A stretch of 64,000 nucleotides of DNA from Paludibacterium sp. B53371 (GTDB lineage Bacteria > Pseudomonadota > Gammaproteobacteria > Burkholderiales > Chromobacteriaceae): contig NZ_CP069163.1 in NCBI RefSeq assembly GCF_018802765.1, positions 558,001 to 622,000 on the forward strand. Direction: 5' to 3'. The notes beneath the pieces were generated by a model. The model searched no databases and had not been told where the DNA came from. It saw only the letters and a list, made by a program, of their open reading frames with translations. Both the position numbers and the translations under genes were made by a program. This document shows, one piece after another, positions 35,292 through 44,861 of the stretch; position 1 is the stretch's first letter, and the number at the start of each line of letters is the position of its first letter.

Positions 35292-37838
35292 TTAATTCAT
35301 AATTTGTTTGAGGTCGAACAATAAATCCAGCGCCTGCCTGGGCGTCAGCGCGTTGGGGTCGATGTCGGCCAGGCGCTCCAGGACCGGATCGGGCTCCGGC
35401 TCGGACGCCTGCGGCATCGCCACGGCGAACAGATCCGGTTGCTGGCTGGCGGCCTGATTTTCCAGTTCGACCAGGTAACGACGCGCCTCGCGGATCACCT
35501 TGCCCGGTACCCCGGCCAGCTGGGCGACCGCCAGACCGTAACTCTGACTGGCCGGCCCTTCTTCCACATGGTGCAGGAAGACAATGCGGTCCTTGTGCTC
35601 GACCGCCGACAGGTGAACATTGGCCACGCTCGGATAGTCGCTGGCCAGCCGCGTCAGCTCGAAATAGTGGGTGGCGAACAGGGTATAGGCACGATTCTTC
35701 TCGATCAGTGCCTTGGCAATCGCCCAGGCCAGCGCCAGGCCGTCAAAGGTCGAGGTGCCGCGGCCCACCTCATCCATCAGCACCAGACTCTGCTCGCTGG
35801 CGTTGTTGAGGATGTTGGCGGTTTCGGTCATCTCGACCATGAAGGTCGAACGCCCGCCGGCCAGATCGTCCGAGGCGCCGATGCGGGTGAAGATGCGGTC
35901 GATCGGGCCGATGGTGACGCCCTCGGCCGGGACGAAACTGCCGATGTGTGCCAGCAGGGTGATCAGCGCAGTCTGTCGCATATAGGTTGACTTACCGCCC
36001 ATGTTCGGACCGGTGATCAGCAGCAGCTTGCGGGCTGCGCCCAGGCTGGTGTCATTGGCGATGAAGCTGTCTACCTGGCTTTCGACCACCGGGTGGCGTC
36101 CGCCGCGGATGTCGAGCACAGGTTGTGAGACAAACACGGGCTCGACATAGCCGCCCGTTTCGGCGCTTTGGGCAAACGCCGCCAGCACATCCAGCGTGGC
36201 CACGGCGGCCGCCACCTGCTTCAGCGTGCCGATCCCCGCTGCCAGCGTTTCGAGCAGGGCTTCGTAGAGCTGCTTTTCCAGTGCCAGCGACCGATCCTGG
36301 GCCGACAGCGCCTTGTCTTCGAACTCTTTCAGCTCGGGCGTGATGTAGCGTTCGGCATTTTTCAGGGTCTGGCGGCGGCGATAATCGTCCGGCACATTTT
36401 CCGATTGTGCCTTGCTGACTTCGATATAGAAGCCATGCACCCGGTTGAACTCCACCTTGAGGGTGGCGATGCCGCTGCGTTCGCGTTCCCGTGCCTCCAG
36501 CGCCAGCAGGAATTCGCCGCAATTGGTCTGGATGGCGCGCAGTTCGTCCAGCTCGGCCGAATAGCCATGATTGATCACGCCGCCATCACGCAGAAAGGTT
36601 GCCGGCTCCGGCAGCACTGCCTGCTGCAGGGTCTCGATCAGACCGGCTGCACCGGGCAGCGCCGCGGCCAGCTCGGCCAGCAGTCCGCTCTCGTCCTGGG
36701 GCAGCAGCGGCGTGATGTCGCCCAGCTTGATCAGCGAATCACGCAGGGCCGACAGGTCGCGCGGGCGCGCCGAGCGCAGCGCGATGCGCGCACAGATACG
36801 CTCGATATCCGCCACTTCGCGCAACTCGGCCAGCAAGGTGGCATGACCCGGCAGCAGGGCACGCACGGCGCTCAGACGTTCAGCGATCTTGCCCTGCTGG
36901 CGCAGGGGGTGATGCAGCCAGTGGCGCAGCAGACGGCTGCCCATGGTGGTGGCACAGCGATCCAGCAGGGAAAACAGCGTCGGCGAGGGCTCGCCGCGGA
37001 TGGTTTCGGTCAGCTCCAGATTGCGCCGGGTCGCCGCATCCATGCGGATCAGTTCGCGGCTGTCCTCGACCGCCAGCGACATCAGGTGTGCCGGATTGGC
37101 ACCCTGGGTGGTCTTGACGTATTCCAGCAGGGCGCCGGCCGCGCCGACGGCCACTTTCAGTTCCTCGGCACCAAAGCCCGACAGGTCGCGCGTGCCGAAA
37201 TGCCGCGTCAGGGCCTGATGGCTGGACTGCGGGTCAAACTGCCAGGCCGGCAGTTTTTTCTTCGGCAGGTTCAGTTCCTGCAGCAAAGCCAGATCGCAGT
37301 CATCGGGCAGGATCAGCTCGGAAGGGCGCAGCCGTTCCAGCTCACTCGCCAGCTCCTCGCTGGCGGTCTCCATCACCTTGAACTCGCCGCTGGCCAGCGA
37401 CAGCCAGGCCAGTCCCAGCTTTCCCTTGATGGTTTGCAGGGCCAGCACCAGGACATCGCGCTTTTCATCGAGAAAGGCCGCATCCGTAACGGTACCGGGC
37501 GTGACAATGCGTGCCACGCGTCGCTCGACCGGTCCCTTGCTGGTGGCCGGGTCGCCGAACTGTTCGGCAATCGCGACCGATTCACCGAGGCGAATCAGCT
37601 TGGCCAGATATTGCTCGGCGGCATGGTAGGGCACCCCGGCCATCTTGATCGGATTGCCGGCACTGGCCCCGCGGGTGGTCAGCGTGATATCCAGCAGGCG
37701 GGCGGCTTTTTCGGCGTCTTCGTAGAACAGCTCGTAGAAGTCGCCCATGCGATAGAACACCAGTTTGTCCTGATGCTCGCGCTTGATGGCGAGGTATTGC
37801 TGCATGACAGGGGTGTGTTTGGCTGCGGCGTCTGTCAT
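35292..37838 (-). CDS. mutS: DNA mismatch repair protein MutS
   Basis: Mismatch-recognition ATPase of 848 residues. The mismatch-binding domain I carries the Phe-X-Glu wedge as FYELF ([17 protein letters not shown] region). The Walker [10 protein letters not shown] is near 615, followed by [12 protein letters not shown] and the ATHYFELT switch. A C-terminal tail for tetramer formation is present. I set the start at [17 protein letters not shown]; a longer in-frame extension upstream is not family-like. Confidence 0.97.
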   Translation of the reverse strand: MTDAAAKHTPVMQQYLAIKREHQDKLVFYRMGDFYELFYEDAEKAARLLDITLTTRGASAGNPIKMAGVPYHAAEQYLAKLIRLGESVAIAEQFGDPATSKGPVERRVARIVTPGTVTDAAFLDEKRDVLVLALQTIKGKLGLAWLSLASGEFKVMETASEELASELERLRPSELILPDDCDLALLQELNLPKKKLPAWQFDPQSSHQALTRHFGTRDLSGFGAEELKVAVGAAGALLEYVKTTQGANPAHLMSLAVEDSRELIRMDAATRRNLELTETIRGEPSPTLFSLLDRCATTMGSRLLRHWLHHPLRQQGKIAERLSAVRALLPGHATLLAELREVADIERICARIALRSARPRDLSALRDSLIKLGDITPLLPQDESGLLAELAAALPGAAGLIETLQQAVLPEPATFLRDGGVINHGYSAELDELRAIQTNCGEFLLALEARERERSGIATLKVEFNRVHGFYIEVSKAQSENVPDDYRRRQTLKNAERYITPELKEFEDKALSAQDRSLALEKQLYEALLETLAAGIGTLKQVAAAVATLDVLAAFAQSAETGGYVEPVFVSQPVLDIRGGRHPVVESQVDSFIANDTSLGAARKLLLITGPNMGGKSTYMRQTALITLLAHIGSFVPAEGVTIGPIDRIFTRIGASDDLAGGRSTFMVEMTETANILNNASEQSLVLMDEVGRGTSTFDGLALAWAIAKALIEKNRAYTLFATHYFELTRLASDYPSVANVHLSAVEHKDRIVFLHHVEEGPASQSYGLAVAQLAGVPGKVIREARRYLVELENQAASQQPDLFAVAMPQASEPEPDPVLERLADIDPNALTPRQALDLLFDLKQIMN

Positions 37839-37899
37839 TGGTGGTGACCCTGATTCCTGGCGGCTGAGCCCGGCAACAGGCCGGGCAGAATGAAAAGAA

Positions 37900-37923
37900 A
37901 AGGGCGAGGGGTGGGACCTCGCC
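37900..37923 (-). terminator. Possible terminator of the porin gene
   Basis: On the minus strand a 7-bp stem (GGCGAGG / CCTCGCC) with a 7-nt loop is followed by CTTTTCTTTTC. It lies about 85 nt after the porin stop and before mutS; a second GC-rich hairpin lies nearer the stop. Confidence 0.5.
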
Positions 37924-38007
37924 TCATTGGCGCCGCGTCTCGGCGGCATCCGGATGGATTTTCTCACAGCCGGGCGGCCCGGGCTATATGCCGGGCTGCC
38001 CTGGCGC

Positions 38008-39171
38008 TCAGAACTTGTGGCTCAGACTCAGGCTGGTGCTGGTCAGGGTGGTGGCACGCGCGGCCACAGCGGCCCCCGCCTGGGGGGCGAAGATCAGCCG
38101 GCCATGAGCGATACCGGCCTGCGTGCGTTTGGAGAGCTGGTAATCGGCCCCGATGATCCACTGACGATAGCCGGTCTGCGGCAGGCGTTCTCCGTTCGTG
38201 CGCTGGTCCCAGCCATGTGCCAGTGTCAGTTTTGCTGTGATGGCGCCACGGGTGTGTGCCAGCGAGAGCGCCGCCTGCCGGGTTTGCAGCCGGCTCTCGG
38301 CGGCTGACTTCATGCCCCCCGTTGTCCCCTGGGGGTGCTGGCTGTCGCCGGAAAAGCCATCGGTCCAGTCATAGCCCCGCGCCTGCTGCCAGGCCAGAGC
38401 CAGCAGCCACTGGTCATTGCGATAGCCGGCCTCGAAATAGTGCAGATGAGCGGGCTCCAGTTCGCCGCCCGCCTGGGGACGACACTCTTTCTTGTCTCCG
38501 GTCCGGCGCAGACTGCAGGGATTGGCTTCGCGTTGAAAGGCATAGGCGGCAAACCATCCCTGAGCGGCATAGCTCAGGCCCAGCGAAAAAATGTCGGACG
38601 GCCGTTCGATCTCCGCCTGCCCTGTGCTGTCACGCGTGGCGTTTTCGCCAAAGCCGTAGCTGAGGCTGGTTTGAAAGCCCGCCACGACCGGAGAGTCATA
38701 GGCAATGGCGTTTTTCAGCCGTTTGCCCGGATTGGTGAAGACCTTGAGGGCATCGGCGCCGAAATTCCTCATGCCTTCATGCCCCTGATGACGGTGATGG
38801 GCAATGCTGCCGCCCGAGCGCCACTGATTGACCGTGTACAGCCCCTTGAGCGCACTGTTCAGATGTCCCAGGCGCAGGGTGCCCAGCGAGGCATCGCTCA
38901 GTCCGGCAAAGGTCTGTCCCGGAGACGGGGCCTTGCTGCCATCCAGCTCGGCCTCCAGCTCGATCTGCCAGAGGGTTTTCAATCCATTGCCCAGCGACTC
39001 ACTGCCCTTGATGCCGAAATGTGTACCGGCATTGTCCAGCCGGTTCTGGTTCGGCCCCCGCGACAGGGTGTGGCGGCCAAGGCTGCCGTGCAGTTCGCCA
39101 TACAGCGTGACATCGGCCCAGAGCGGGGCGGACAGCGGGCAGGCCAGCAGGGGGATCCAGCGTAGATGCAT
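38008..39171 (-). CDS. Outer-membrane porin of the Gram-negative (betaproteobacterial) family
   Basis: General porin of 387 residues forming a beta-barrel channel. A short signal peptide ends at about [14 protein letters not shown], the usual first strand. Family features include [28 protein letters not shown]-like [11 protein letters not shown], and the [16 protein letters not shown] segment; the protein ends in LSLSHKF with the terminal aromatic needed for Bam recognition. Two cysteines in a loop near 232-243 ([12 protein letters not shown]) could form a disulfide. The start codon is preceded by AGGAG, which is buried in a perfect hairpin. Confidence 0.9.
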   Translation of the reverse strand: MHLRWIPLLACPLSAPLWADVTLYGELHGSLGRHTLSRGPNQNRLDNAGTHFGIKGSESLGNGLKTLWQIELEAELDGSKAPSPGQTFAGLSDASLGTLRLGHLNSALKGLYTVNQWRSGGSIAHHRHQGHEGMRNFGADALKVFTNPGKRLKNAIAYDSPVVAGFQTSLSYGFGENATRDSTGQAEIERPSDIFSLGLSYAAQGWFAAYAFQREANPCSLRRTGDKKECRPQAGGELEPAHLHYFEAGYRNDQWLLALAWQQARGYDWTDGFSGDSQHPQGTTGGMKSAAESRLQTRQAALSLAHTRGAITAKLTLAHGWDQRTNGERLPQTGYRQWIIGADYQLSKRTQAGIAHGRLIFAPQAGAAVAARATTLTSTSLSLSHKF

Positions 39172-39172
39172 G

Positions 39173-39207
39173 GTATGACTCCTGAATGTGAGTAAAAGGA
39201 GTCATAC
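39173..39207 (-). promoter_or_regulatory. Hairpin sequestering the porin ribosome binding site
   Basis: On the minus strand GTATGACTCCT is followed, after 13 nt, by its exact complement AGGAGTCATAC, 1 nt before the ATG. The 11-bp perfect helix contains the whole Shine-Dalgarno AGGAG. Such a fold should hold translation low until it melts or a partner binds. It could also act as a DNA operator for a dimeric repressor. Confidence 0.65.
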
Positions 39208-39398
39208 AATTTAAACAGTCTTTTTAAGATTGATAGGGTGCATGGCGGCCGAAGTTTCATGAATTGTCTGATTGCTATATGTCTCAATAAATGGGTTGAG
39301 CCAAAATCATGAATAACGACAATTTCATGATCTGTCGCAAGAATGTGTCGTGATATGACCACAGTGCGGCATGCCCGGGGCAGATCGGACATGCTAGA

Positions 39399-39433
39399 AT
39401 CATTAGCTTAAACATAATTAGTTTGCTAATGAT
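39399..39433 (+). promoter_or_regulatory. Palindromic operator of the MarR regulator gene
   Basis: ATCATTAGC and GCTAATGAT form 9-bp perfect arms 17 bp apart, and the right arm touches the marR ATG. AAAC and GTTT within the spacer form a second, inner pair. TAGAAT at 39395-39400 is a possible -10. The AT-rich palindrome is the kind of site bound by MarR dimers, which suggests autorepression. Confidence 0.6.
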
Positions 39434-39901
39434 ATGCCGACCCAAAACGATCGCTTCAGCGAAGCCCTGGTGCATCTGATGAAAAACTGGCGCAGTGCCC
39501 TCGATGCCCGGTTCCGGCCTTTCGGTCTGTCTCAGGCGCGCTGGCAGGTGCTGCTGAAACTGTTACGTGCCGGTCAGCCGCTGGCGCAATGTGATCTGGC
39601 CCAGCGCATCGGTATCGAACCGGCTTCGCTGGTGCGGCTGCTGGATGCCTTGCAGAGCGAGGGACTGGTCAGTCGTACGGCCGATCCGCATGACCGGCGC
39701 AGCAAACTGGTGTCGCTGACCGGGCAGGGGAGCGCGCTAGGACAGCAGCTGGCGCTGATTGCCGACGAGATGAAAACTGAATTGCTCGGCAGCGTACCTG
39801 CCGAGGCCCTGGCCCAAACCATCGAGGTGCTGGAGCAGCTGGAGCAGCTGGCTGCCGCCATGCTGGCGGCGCACACGGCGTCGGATTGTGCACCGGAGTA
39901 G
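39434..39901 (+). CDS. MarR-family transcriptional regulator
   Basis: Winged-helix dimer of 155 residues. The recognition region is LAQRIGIEPASLVRLLDALQ and the wing follows with GLVSRTADPHDRRSK, the classic MarR DRR motif. It is 3 nt upstream of a DHA2 exporter, an arrangement typical of ligand-responsive drug efflux (SlyA/EmrR-like). There is no Shine-Dalgarno before the ATG; the operator palindrome occupies that space, so translation may start on a short or leaderless mRNA. Confidence 0.92.
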   Translation: MPTQNDRFSEALVHLMKNWRSALDARFRPFGLSQARWQVLLKLLRAGQPLAQCDLAQRIGIEPASLVRLLDALQSEGLVSRTADPHDRRSKLVSLTGQGSALGQQLALIADEMKTELLGSVPAEALAQTIEVLEQLEQLAAAMLAAHTASDCAPE

Positions 39902-39904
39902 GTT

Positions 39905-41422
39905 TTGAGCCAGGCTCCGGCAAATCGGATGTTGATCATGGTGGCGGTCATGTCCGCCACCATCATGCAGGCGCTCGATACCACGATTGTCAATGTGGCC
40001 CTGCCGCAGATGCAGGGCAATCTCGGTACGACCGCTGATCAGATCAGCTGGGTCTTGACCAGCTATCTGGTGGCCTCGGCGATCTTCATGCCGCTGACCG
40101 GCTATCTGACCGATCTCCTCGGTCGGCGTCGGTACCTGCTGTATTCGATTGCCGGCTTCGTGCTGGCCTCCATGCTGTGCGGCGTGGCGCAGAATCTGGC
40201 GCAAATTGTGCTGTTTCGCCTGCTGCAGGGGGTCTTCGGCGCCGCACTGGTTCCCTTGTCCCAGGCCATCATGGCGGATACGTTTCCGTTGGCCGAGCGC
40301 GGCCGGGCGATGGCCATCTGGGGCATGGGGGTCATGATCGGCCCGATTGGCGGCCCGACGCTGGGGGGCTGGTTGACCGATGTGCTTGACTGGCGCTGGA
40401 CGTTCTATATCAATGTGCCGGTTGGCCTGATCTCCCTGTGGCTGGCCCGGCAGGTGCCGGATACGCCGCGCAGGCAGCGCGACATGGACTGGCTCGGCCT
40501 GTTGCTGCTGACCCTGGGCATTGGCGGGCTGCAATTCGTGCTGGACCGGGGGAATACCGAGGACTGGTTTTCCAGTCAGGCCATTGTGGCGGCCACCTTT
40601 GCCAGTGTGATCGGCATGGCCGGCTTTGGTTTGCGAGGCCTGCTCTCGCGCCAGAAGCCGCTGTTTGATCTGCATATTTTCCGCGACGGCAATTTTGCGG
40701 CCTCCAGCTTCGTGATCACCGCACTCGGGCTGGCCATGTATGGCGCCATGGTGATTCAGCCGATCATGCTGGAAGGCCTGTTCCATTACCCGACCCTGTC
40801 GACCGGGCTGGTCATGGCGCCACGCGGCATTGCCAGCATGATCAGCATGATGATGATCGGCCGGCTGGTGTCGAAAGTGGACGTCCGCTATCTGATCGGC
40901 ACCGGCATCCTGATCGGCGCCTGTGGTACCTGGGTCTGCACGCACTACACGCTGGAGACCAGCACGGCCTGGTTTATCTGGCCGGTACTGCTGCAAGGTT
41001 TCGGGTTAGGGATGATCTGGGTGCCGCTGTCGACGCTGGCCCTGTCAACCTTGCCGGCGGCGCTGACCGCCGAGGCAGCAGGTCTGTTCAGCTTGTTGCG
41101 TACCATCGGCTCCTCGGTGGGGATTGCCGTGATCACTACCTTCTACACCCGGGACACGCAGGCTGCCTGGAATCATCTGGTTGGGTATTTCAATATCAAT
41201 AATCCGGCACTGTGGTCTTATCTGAATCTGAGCGGGCGCACCGTGCTGGATGAGACCTCGGCCAGCATGCTGGCCAGCGAGCTGGACCGCCAGGCGCACA
41301 TGGTGGCGATTGTCGATGTTTACTGGCTGATTACCTTCAGCTTCCTGCTGATGCTGCCGCTGGTGCTGATGCTGCGTCAGCGCAAGGGGGTGGTGCACAA
41401 GGTAGAGATCGTGGCGGATTGA
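39905..41422 (+). CDS. DHA2-family multidrug exporter (EmrB-like)
   Basis: Major facilitator protein of 505 residues with about 14 membrane helices, predicted to expel drugs by proton antiport. Motif D1 is seen in IMQALDTTIVNVALPQM, motif A in YLTDLLGRRRYLL and motif C in IGPIGGPTLGGWL. The start is a TTG at 39905 with CGGAG at correct spacing; the next ATG (39929) lies in the first helix and would shorten it. The EmrA-type adaptor that normally accompanies EmrB is missing here. Confidence 0.9.
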   Translation: MSQAPANRMLIMVAVMSATIMQALDTTIVNVALPQMQGNLGTTADQISWVLTSYLVASAIFMPLTGYLTDLLGRRRYLLYSIAGFVLASMLCGVAQNLAQIVLFRLLQGVFGAALVPLSQAIMADTFPLAERGRAMAIWGMGVMIGPIGGPTLGGWLTDVLDWRWTFYINVPVGLISLWLARQVPDTPRRQRDMDWLGLLLLTLGIGGLQFVLDRGNTEDWFSSQAIVAATFASVIGMAGFGLRGLLSRQKPLFDLHIFRDGNFAASSFVITALGLAMYGAMVIQPIMLEGLFHYPTLSTGLVMAPRGIASMISMMMIGRLVSKVDVRYLIGTGILIGACGTWVCTHYTLETSTAWFIWPVLLQGFGLGMIWVPLSTLALSTLPAALTAEAAGLFSLLRTIGSSVGIAVITTFYTRDTQAAWNHLVGYFNINNPALWSYLNLSGRTVLDETSASMLASELDRQAHMVAIVDVYWLITFSFLLMLPLVLMLRQRKGVVHKVEIVAD

Positions 41423-41443
41423 TCCGCCGCCGAGCGCCATGAA

Positions 41444-41467
41444 AAAAAGCGCCCGTGGGCGCTTTTT
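41444..41467. terminator. Bidirectional terminator between the exporter and suhB
   Basis: An 11-bp stem (AAAAAGCGCCC / GGGCGCTTTTT) flanked by A and T runs, between convergent genes. Confidence 0.88.
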
Positions 41468-41470
41468 GGC

Positions 41471-42259
41471 TTACTTCACGTGCGGCGACAGGATGTGCAG
41501 CAGTTGGGCCAGAACCTTCGGGCTGGCTGCCACGATATCACCGGATTCGAACCATTCCTGCTCGCCCTTCATGTCGGTGACGATGCCACCGGCCTCCTGG
41601 ATGATCAGGCTGCCGGCCGCGATATCCCACGGCTTGAGGTTGAACTCCCAGAAACCGTCCACCCGACCGCAGGCCACATTGCACAGGTCGATGGCGGCGG
41701 CACCTTCGCGACGTACGCCGGCGGTACGGCCGATCACGTCCTTGAGCATGCCGAGATAGGTGTCGATATAAGACTGATCCACCACCGGGAAGCCGGTGGA
41801 GATGACGCATTCATTGAGGTTGGTACGCTTGCCGACGCGGATGCGGCGGTCATTGAGGAAGGCGCCCACGCCACGCGAGGCGGTGAACAGGTCGTTGCGG
41901 TTCGGGTCGTAGACCACGCCCTGCTGAATCTGGCCCTTGTGCGCCAGCGCGATGGAAACCGCGTACTGGGTATGGCCGTGGATGAAGTTGGTGGTGCCGT
42001 CGATCGGGTCGATGATCCATTCGTATTCGGCTTGTCCCACACCCTTGGCGCCCGATTCTTCCGCCAGGATGGCGTGCTTCGGATAGGCCTCGAGAATGGT
42101 TTCAATGATGGTTTGTTCCGCGGCGCGATCGACCTCGGAAACGAAGTCGTTGTGCTTCTTGCGTTCGACACGGATGGTATCGACATTCATGGAAGCGCGT
42201 TGAATCACATTGCCTGCGCGGCGTGCGGCCTTGATGGCCACATTGAGCATCGGGTGCAT
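41471..42259 (-). CDS. suhB: Inositol-1-monophosphatase SuhB
   Basis: Metal-dependent phosphatase of 262 residues; SuhB also joins the rRNA antitermination complex in E. coli. The lithium-sensitive phosphatase motifs are intact: LAEESGAKG-type EESG, WIIDPIDGTTNFIHG for the two metals, and KPWDIAAGSLIIQEAGG. It is divergent from trmJ, as in many proteobacteria. Confidence 0.95.
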   Translation of the reverse strand: MHPMLNVAIKAARRAGNVIQRASMNVDTIRVERKKHNDFVSEVDRAAEQTIIETILEAYPKHAILAEESGAKGVGQAEYEWIIDPIDGTTNFIHGHTQYAVSIALAHKGQIQQGVVYDPNRNDLFTASRGVGAFLNDRRIRVGKRTNLNECVISTGFPVVDQSYIDTYLGMLKDVIGRTAGVRREGAAAIDLCNVACGRVDGFWEFNLKPWDIAAGSLIIQEAGGIVTDMKGEQEWFESGDIVAASPKVLAQLLHILSPHVK

Positions 42260-42400
42260 GGACAGCCTCTAAACTGACAGGGACGGCTCGCGCATGGGCG
42301 GGCCGCCGACTGGTATCATCTGGGTTAAGGAACAGGAAAGGCGGCGCATGTGAAGGCCGCATTTCAAAATTATGTCCGCTATTTTAATGTGAAACGGTCA

Positions 42401-43165
42401 ATGAATAAACCCGAAGTCCCTGATTTTTTGAGAAACATCCGAATTGTGCTGGCCAGACCGAGTCATCCGGGCAACATCGGCTCGGCGGCACGGGCCATGA
42501 AAACCATGGGTTTGTCGCAATTATGGCTGGTGTCACCGAAAGCTTTTCCCAGTGGTGAGGCCGATGCGCTGGCCTCGGGAGCGGTGGATCTGCTGCAGTC
42601 GGCGCAAGTGGTCGATACCCTGGCAGAGGCGCTGAATGGGGTGACGGTTGCCGCGGCGCTGACCAGTCGCCGTCGGGAGCTGACCACCCCGCTGGCCGTG
42701 CCGCGCGAGCTGACGCCCGAGCTTCTGGGGCGGGCACAGGCCGGCGAGCAGGTGGCCCTGGTGTTCGGTAACGAGACCTTCGGGCTGTCGATCGAAGAGG
42801 TCGAGCTGTGCAATCGCCTGGTGACCATTCCGGGCAATCCGGATTATTTTTCCCTCAATCTGGCCATGGCGGTGCAGGTGATGACCTACGAGCTGTTCAG
42901 CCACGTGGGTGTCGGCGTCGATTATCTCAAGCCGAGCGGCCTGGCCGCGACCGCTGACGAGGTGGAAGGCATGTGCGCCCATCTGGATCAGACCATGGCA
43001 CATATCGGCTACTACGAGCGCCGCAATGGCGAACGGCTGATGCGCCGCATGCGCACCCTGTTCCATCGGGCCGGCGTTCTGCGCGAAGAGGTCGACATCC
43101 TGCGCGGCTTCTTCAAGCAGGTGATGCGTGCGGCTGACGGGCATGTTCCTCCCGACAAGTCCTGA
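42401..43165 (+). CDS. trmJ: tRNA (cytidine/uridine-2'-O-)-methyltransferase TrmJ
   Basis: SPOUT-class enzyme of 254 residues that 2'-O-methylates position 32 of tRNAs. Signature pieces are VLARPSHPGNIGSAARAMK near the start, LVFGNETFGLS, and IPGNPDYFSLNLAMAVQ with the knot. I use the ATG at 42401; a GTG 17 codons upstream is in frame but not family-like. It overlaps the next gene by 23 nt. Confidence 0.93.
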   Translation: MNKPEVPDFLRNIRIVLARPSHPGNIGSAARAMKTMGLSQLWLVSPKAFPSGEADALASGAVDLLQSAQVVDTLAEALNGVTVAAALTSRRRELTTPLAVPRELTPELLGRAQAGEQVALVFGNETFGLSIEEVELCNRLVTIPGNPDYFSLNLAMAVQVMTYELFSHVGVGVDYLKPSGLAATADEVEGMCAHLDQTMAHIGYYERRNGERLMRRMRTLFHRAGVLREEVDILRGFFKQVMRAADGHVPPDKS

Positions 43166-44054
43166 GCTGCCCTGGCGCCAGCCTGCGGTGCGTGATCTGG
43201 CCTGTCTGCTGACCGGCCGCGCACCCTGGCTCACGCCAGACGACCTGCCCGATGCGCTGCTGCTGGGGGCCGACGGGATGAGGCGCCTGGCGATGCTGGA
43301 CAACGATCCGGCGCCACTGCGCCGCTGGCTGGCGGCTCGTCCCGTCAGGCGGCTTGGCCACTATGCCGAGCAACTGCTGGCTTTCTGGTTTGACCATTCC
43401 CCCCATATCGAGCTGGTTGCGCACAATCTGGTGCTGCGCGACAAAGGGCTGACGCTGGGTGAGTTCGACTTCCTGCTGCGTATTGATGGCCAGCCCTGGC
43501 ATCTGGAAACCTGCAGCAAATTCTATCTGCAGTGCGGGAAGGGGGCATCAGGCCTGGTGGGCCCCAGTCTGCGCGATGCCTGGCTGCTGAAACAGGACAA
43601 GCTGGCTCAGCAATTGAGGCTGAGTCGCCATGCGCTGGCCCGACAAGTCCTGCCGCCGGGGTTTGAGGCACCGCGCACCGGGGCACTGGTGCGTGGCTGC
43701 TTTTTTTACCGTCAGGCGCCTGACGAGGCGGCATTCGCGCCGGCAACCCAATGGCAAGGCTGGATGGCTGACTGCGAACAGCCCTGGCCCTGTCGCGACG
43801 CCTCCAGTCGCTGGCTGTGGCTGCCGCGCATGCGCTGGCTGTCGCCGGCGCTGGCCGCCAGCGGCGAGGTAGGGTCGGCACAGGCCCTGCGTGTGCAGAT
43901 GACACAAGCCGAGGCGCCCCAAATGGTGGCGGAAATGGTGGCAGAGGAGGGGGGATGGCGCGAATTGCGGCGCGGCTTTGTTCTGCCGTCGCGCTGGCCG
44001 GATGCCGGGCGGCTGGTGCAGCTGCAGCAGCAAATGCCAACGGGCGCCTGCTGA
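43143..44054 (+). CDS. DUF1853 family protein
   Basis: A 303-residue protein resembling the uncharacterised DUF1853 family. Conserved parts are GHYAEQLLAFWFDH, LGEFDFLLRIDGQPWHLET and KFYLQCG, which together recall the E, D-E-K spacing of restriction-like nuclease folds (GEFDF ... HLET.KFY); this is my reading and not a shown activity. It begins inside trmJ, so it is probably cotranscribed. No signal peptide is visible. Confidence 0.8.
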   Translation: MFLPTSPELPWRQPAVRDLACLLTGRAPWLTPDDLPDALLLGADGMRRLAMLDNDPAPLRRWLAARPVRRLGHYAEQLLAFWFDHSPHIELVAHNLVLRDKGLTLGEFDFLLRIDGQPWHLETCSKFYLQCGKGASGLVGPSLRDAWLLKQDKLAQQLRLSRHALARQVLPPGFEAPRTGALVRGCFFYRQAPDEAAFAPATQWQGWMADCEQPWPCRDASSRWLWLPRMRWLSPALAASGEVGSAQALRVQMTQAEAPQMVAEMVAEEGGWRELRRGFVLPSRWPDAGRLVQLQQQMPTGAC

Positions 44055-44067
44055 GCGGCGCCCGTTG
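44038..44067. terminator. Strong hairpin at the DUF1853/fnr junction
   Basis: An 11-bp perfect stem (CAACGGGCGCC / GGCGCCCGTTG) with an 8-nt loop that contains the DUF1853 stop codon. There is no clear T run on either strand, so termination is only likely. Confidence 0.5.
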
Positions 44068-44081
44068 TCGGGACTGGCAAG

Positions 44082-44831
44082 TTACTCCGCGTTGTTGGAG
44101 TGGATGCAGCCGGCGATCAGTTGCTTGAGTTCTTCCGGTTTCACCAGCTGAATGTGCTTGTGATCGACGCTGATCCAGCCCTGTTGCTGGAACTTCGACA
44201 GCGTGCGGCTGACGGTTTCCAGTTTCAGGCCGAGGAAGCTGCCGATTTCCTCGCGGCTCATGCGCAGAATGAAGTCATTGGCGGCGAAGCCACGGATGGC
44301 CAGACGCTGGGACAGGTTGAGCAGGAACGCGGCCAGACGCTCTTCTGCCTTCATGTTGCCAAGAAGCAACATGACGTTCTGATCGCGGACAATCTCGCGG
44401 CTCATCAGGCGGAAGAAATGGTGCTGCAGGCTGGGGATGTCGCGACCAAGGCTCTCGATTCGATTGAACGGCAGTTCGCAGACTTCGCTGTCTTCCAGGG
44501 CGATGGCATCGCAGCCATGGATGTTGGAGGACACGCCATCCAGCCCCATCAGCTCGCCGGACATCAGGAAGCCCGTGACCTGCTCGCGGCCATCCTGGCT
44601 GGAGACGCAGGTCTTGAAGAAGCCGGTGCGCACGGCGAACAGCGACTTGAAGCCCTCACCGCTGCGGAACAGATACTCGCCCCGTTTGATGCGACGGCTC
44701 TGGCGGATGACGGCATCAAGCTGCGTCATCTCTTCGCGATTCAGTCCGACGGGCAGGCAGAGTTCGCGCAAGCTGCAGTTGGAGCAGGAGAGCTTGAGCG
44801 CATGCAATTGGATGGTGGTCTGGTCAGTCAT
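44082..44831 (-). CDS. fnr: FNR-type oxygen-sensing regulator
   Basis: Crp/Fnr regulator of 249 residues that carries an oxygen-labile [4Fe-4S] cluster. Ligand cysteines are C16, C19, C25 (SCSNCSLRELC) and C107 (GCDAI). The cyclic-nucleotide-like domain spans about 40-150, and the helix-turn-helix MSREEIGSFLGLKLETVSRTLSKF near 200 has the E..SR contact residues of FNR. I set the start at MTDQTTIQLHALK. It is divergent from hemN across a 109-nt gap with an FNR-like site. Confidence 0.95.
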   Translation of the reverse strand: MTDQTTIQLHALKLSCSNCSLRELCLPVGLNREEMTQLDAVIRQSRRIKRGEYLFRSGEGFKSLFAVRTGFFKTCVSSQDGREQVTGFLMSGELMGLDGVSSNIHGCDAIALEDSEVCELPFNRIESLGRDIPSLQHHFFRLMSREIVRDQNVMLLLGNMKAEERLAAFLLNLSQRLAIRGFAANDFILRMSREEIGSFLGLKLETVSRTLSKFQQQGWISVDHKHIQLVKPEELKQLIAGCIHSNNAE

Positions 44832-44861
44832 GCCGTTTTTTGAGCAACCTTTAATTGAACC

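Noticed and set aside
36168-37847. Long plus-strand frame across mutS
   Set aside because: Antisense to MutS and Gln-rich, with no start signal or domain.
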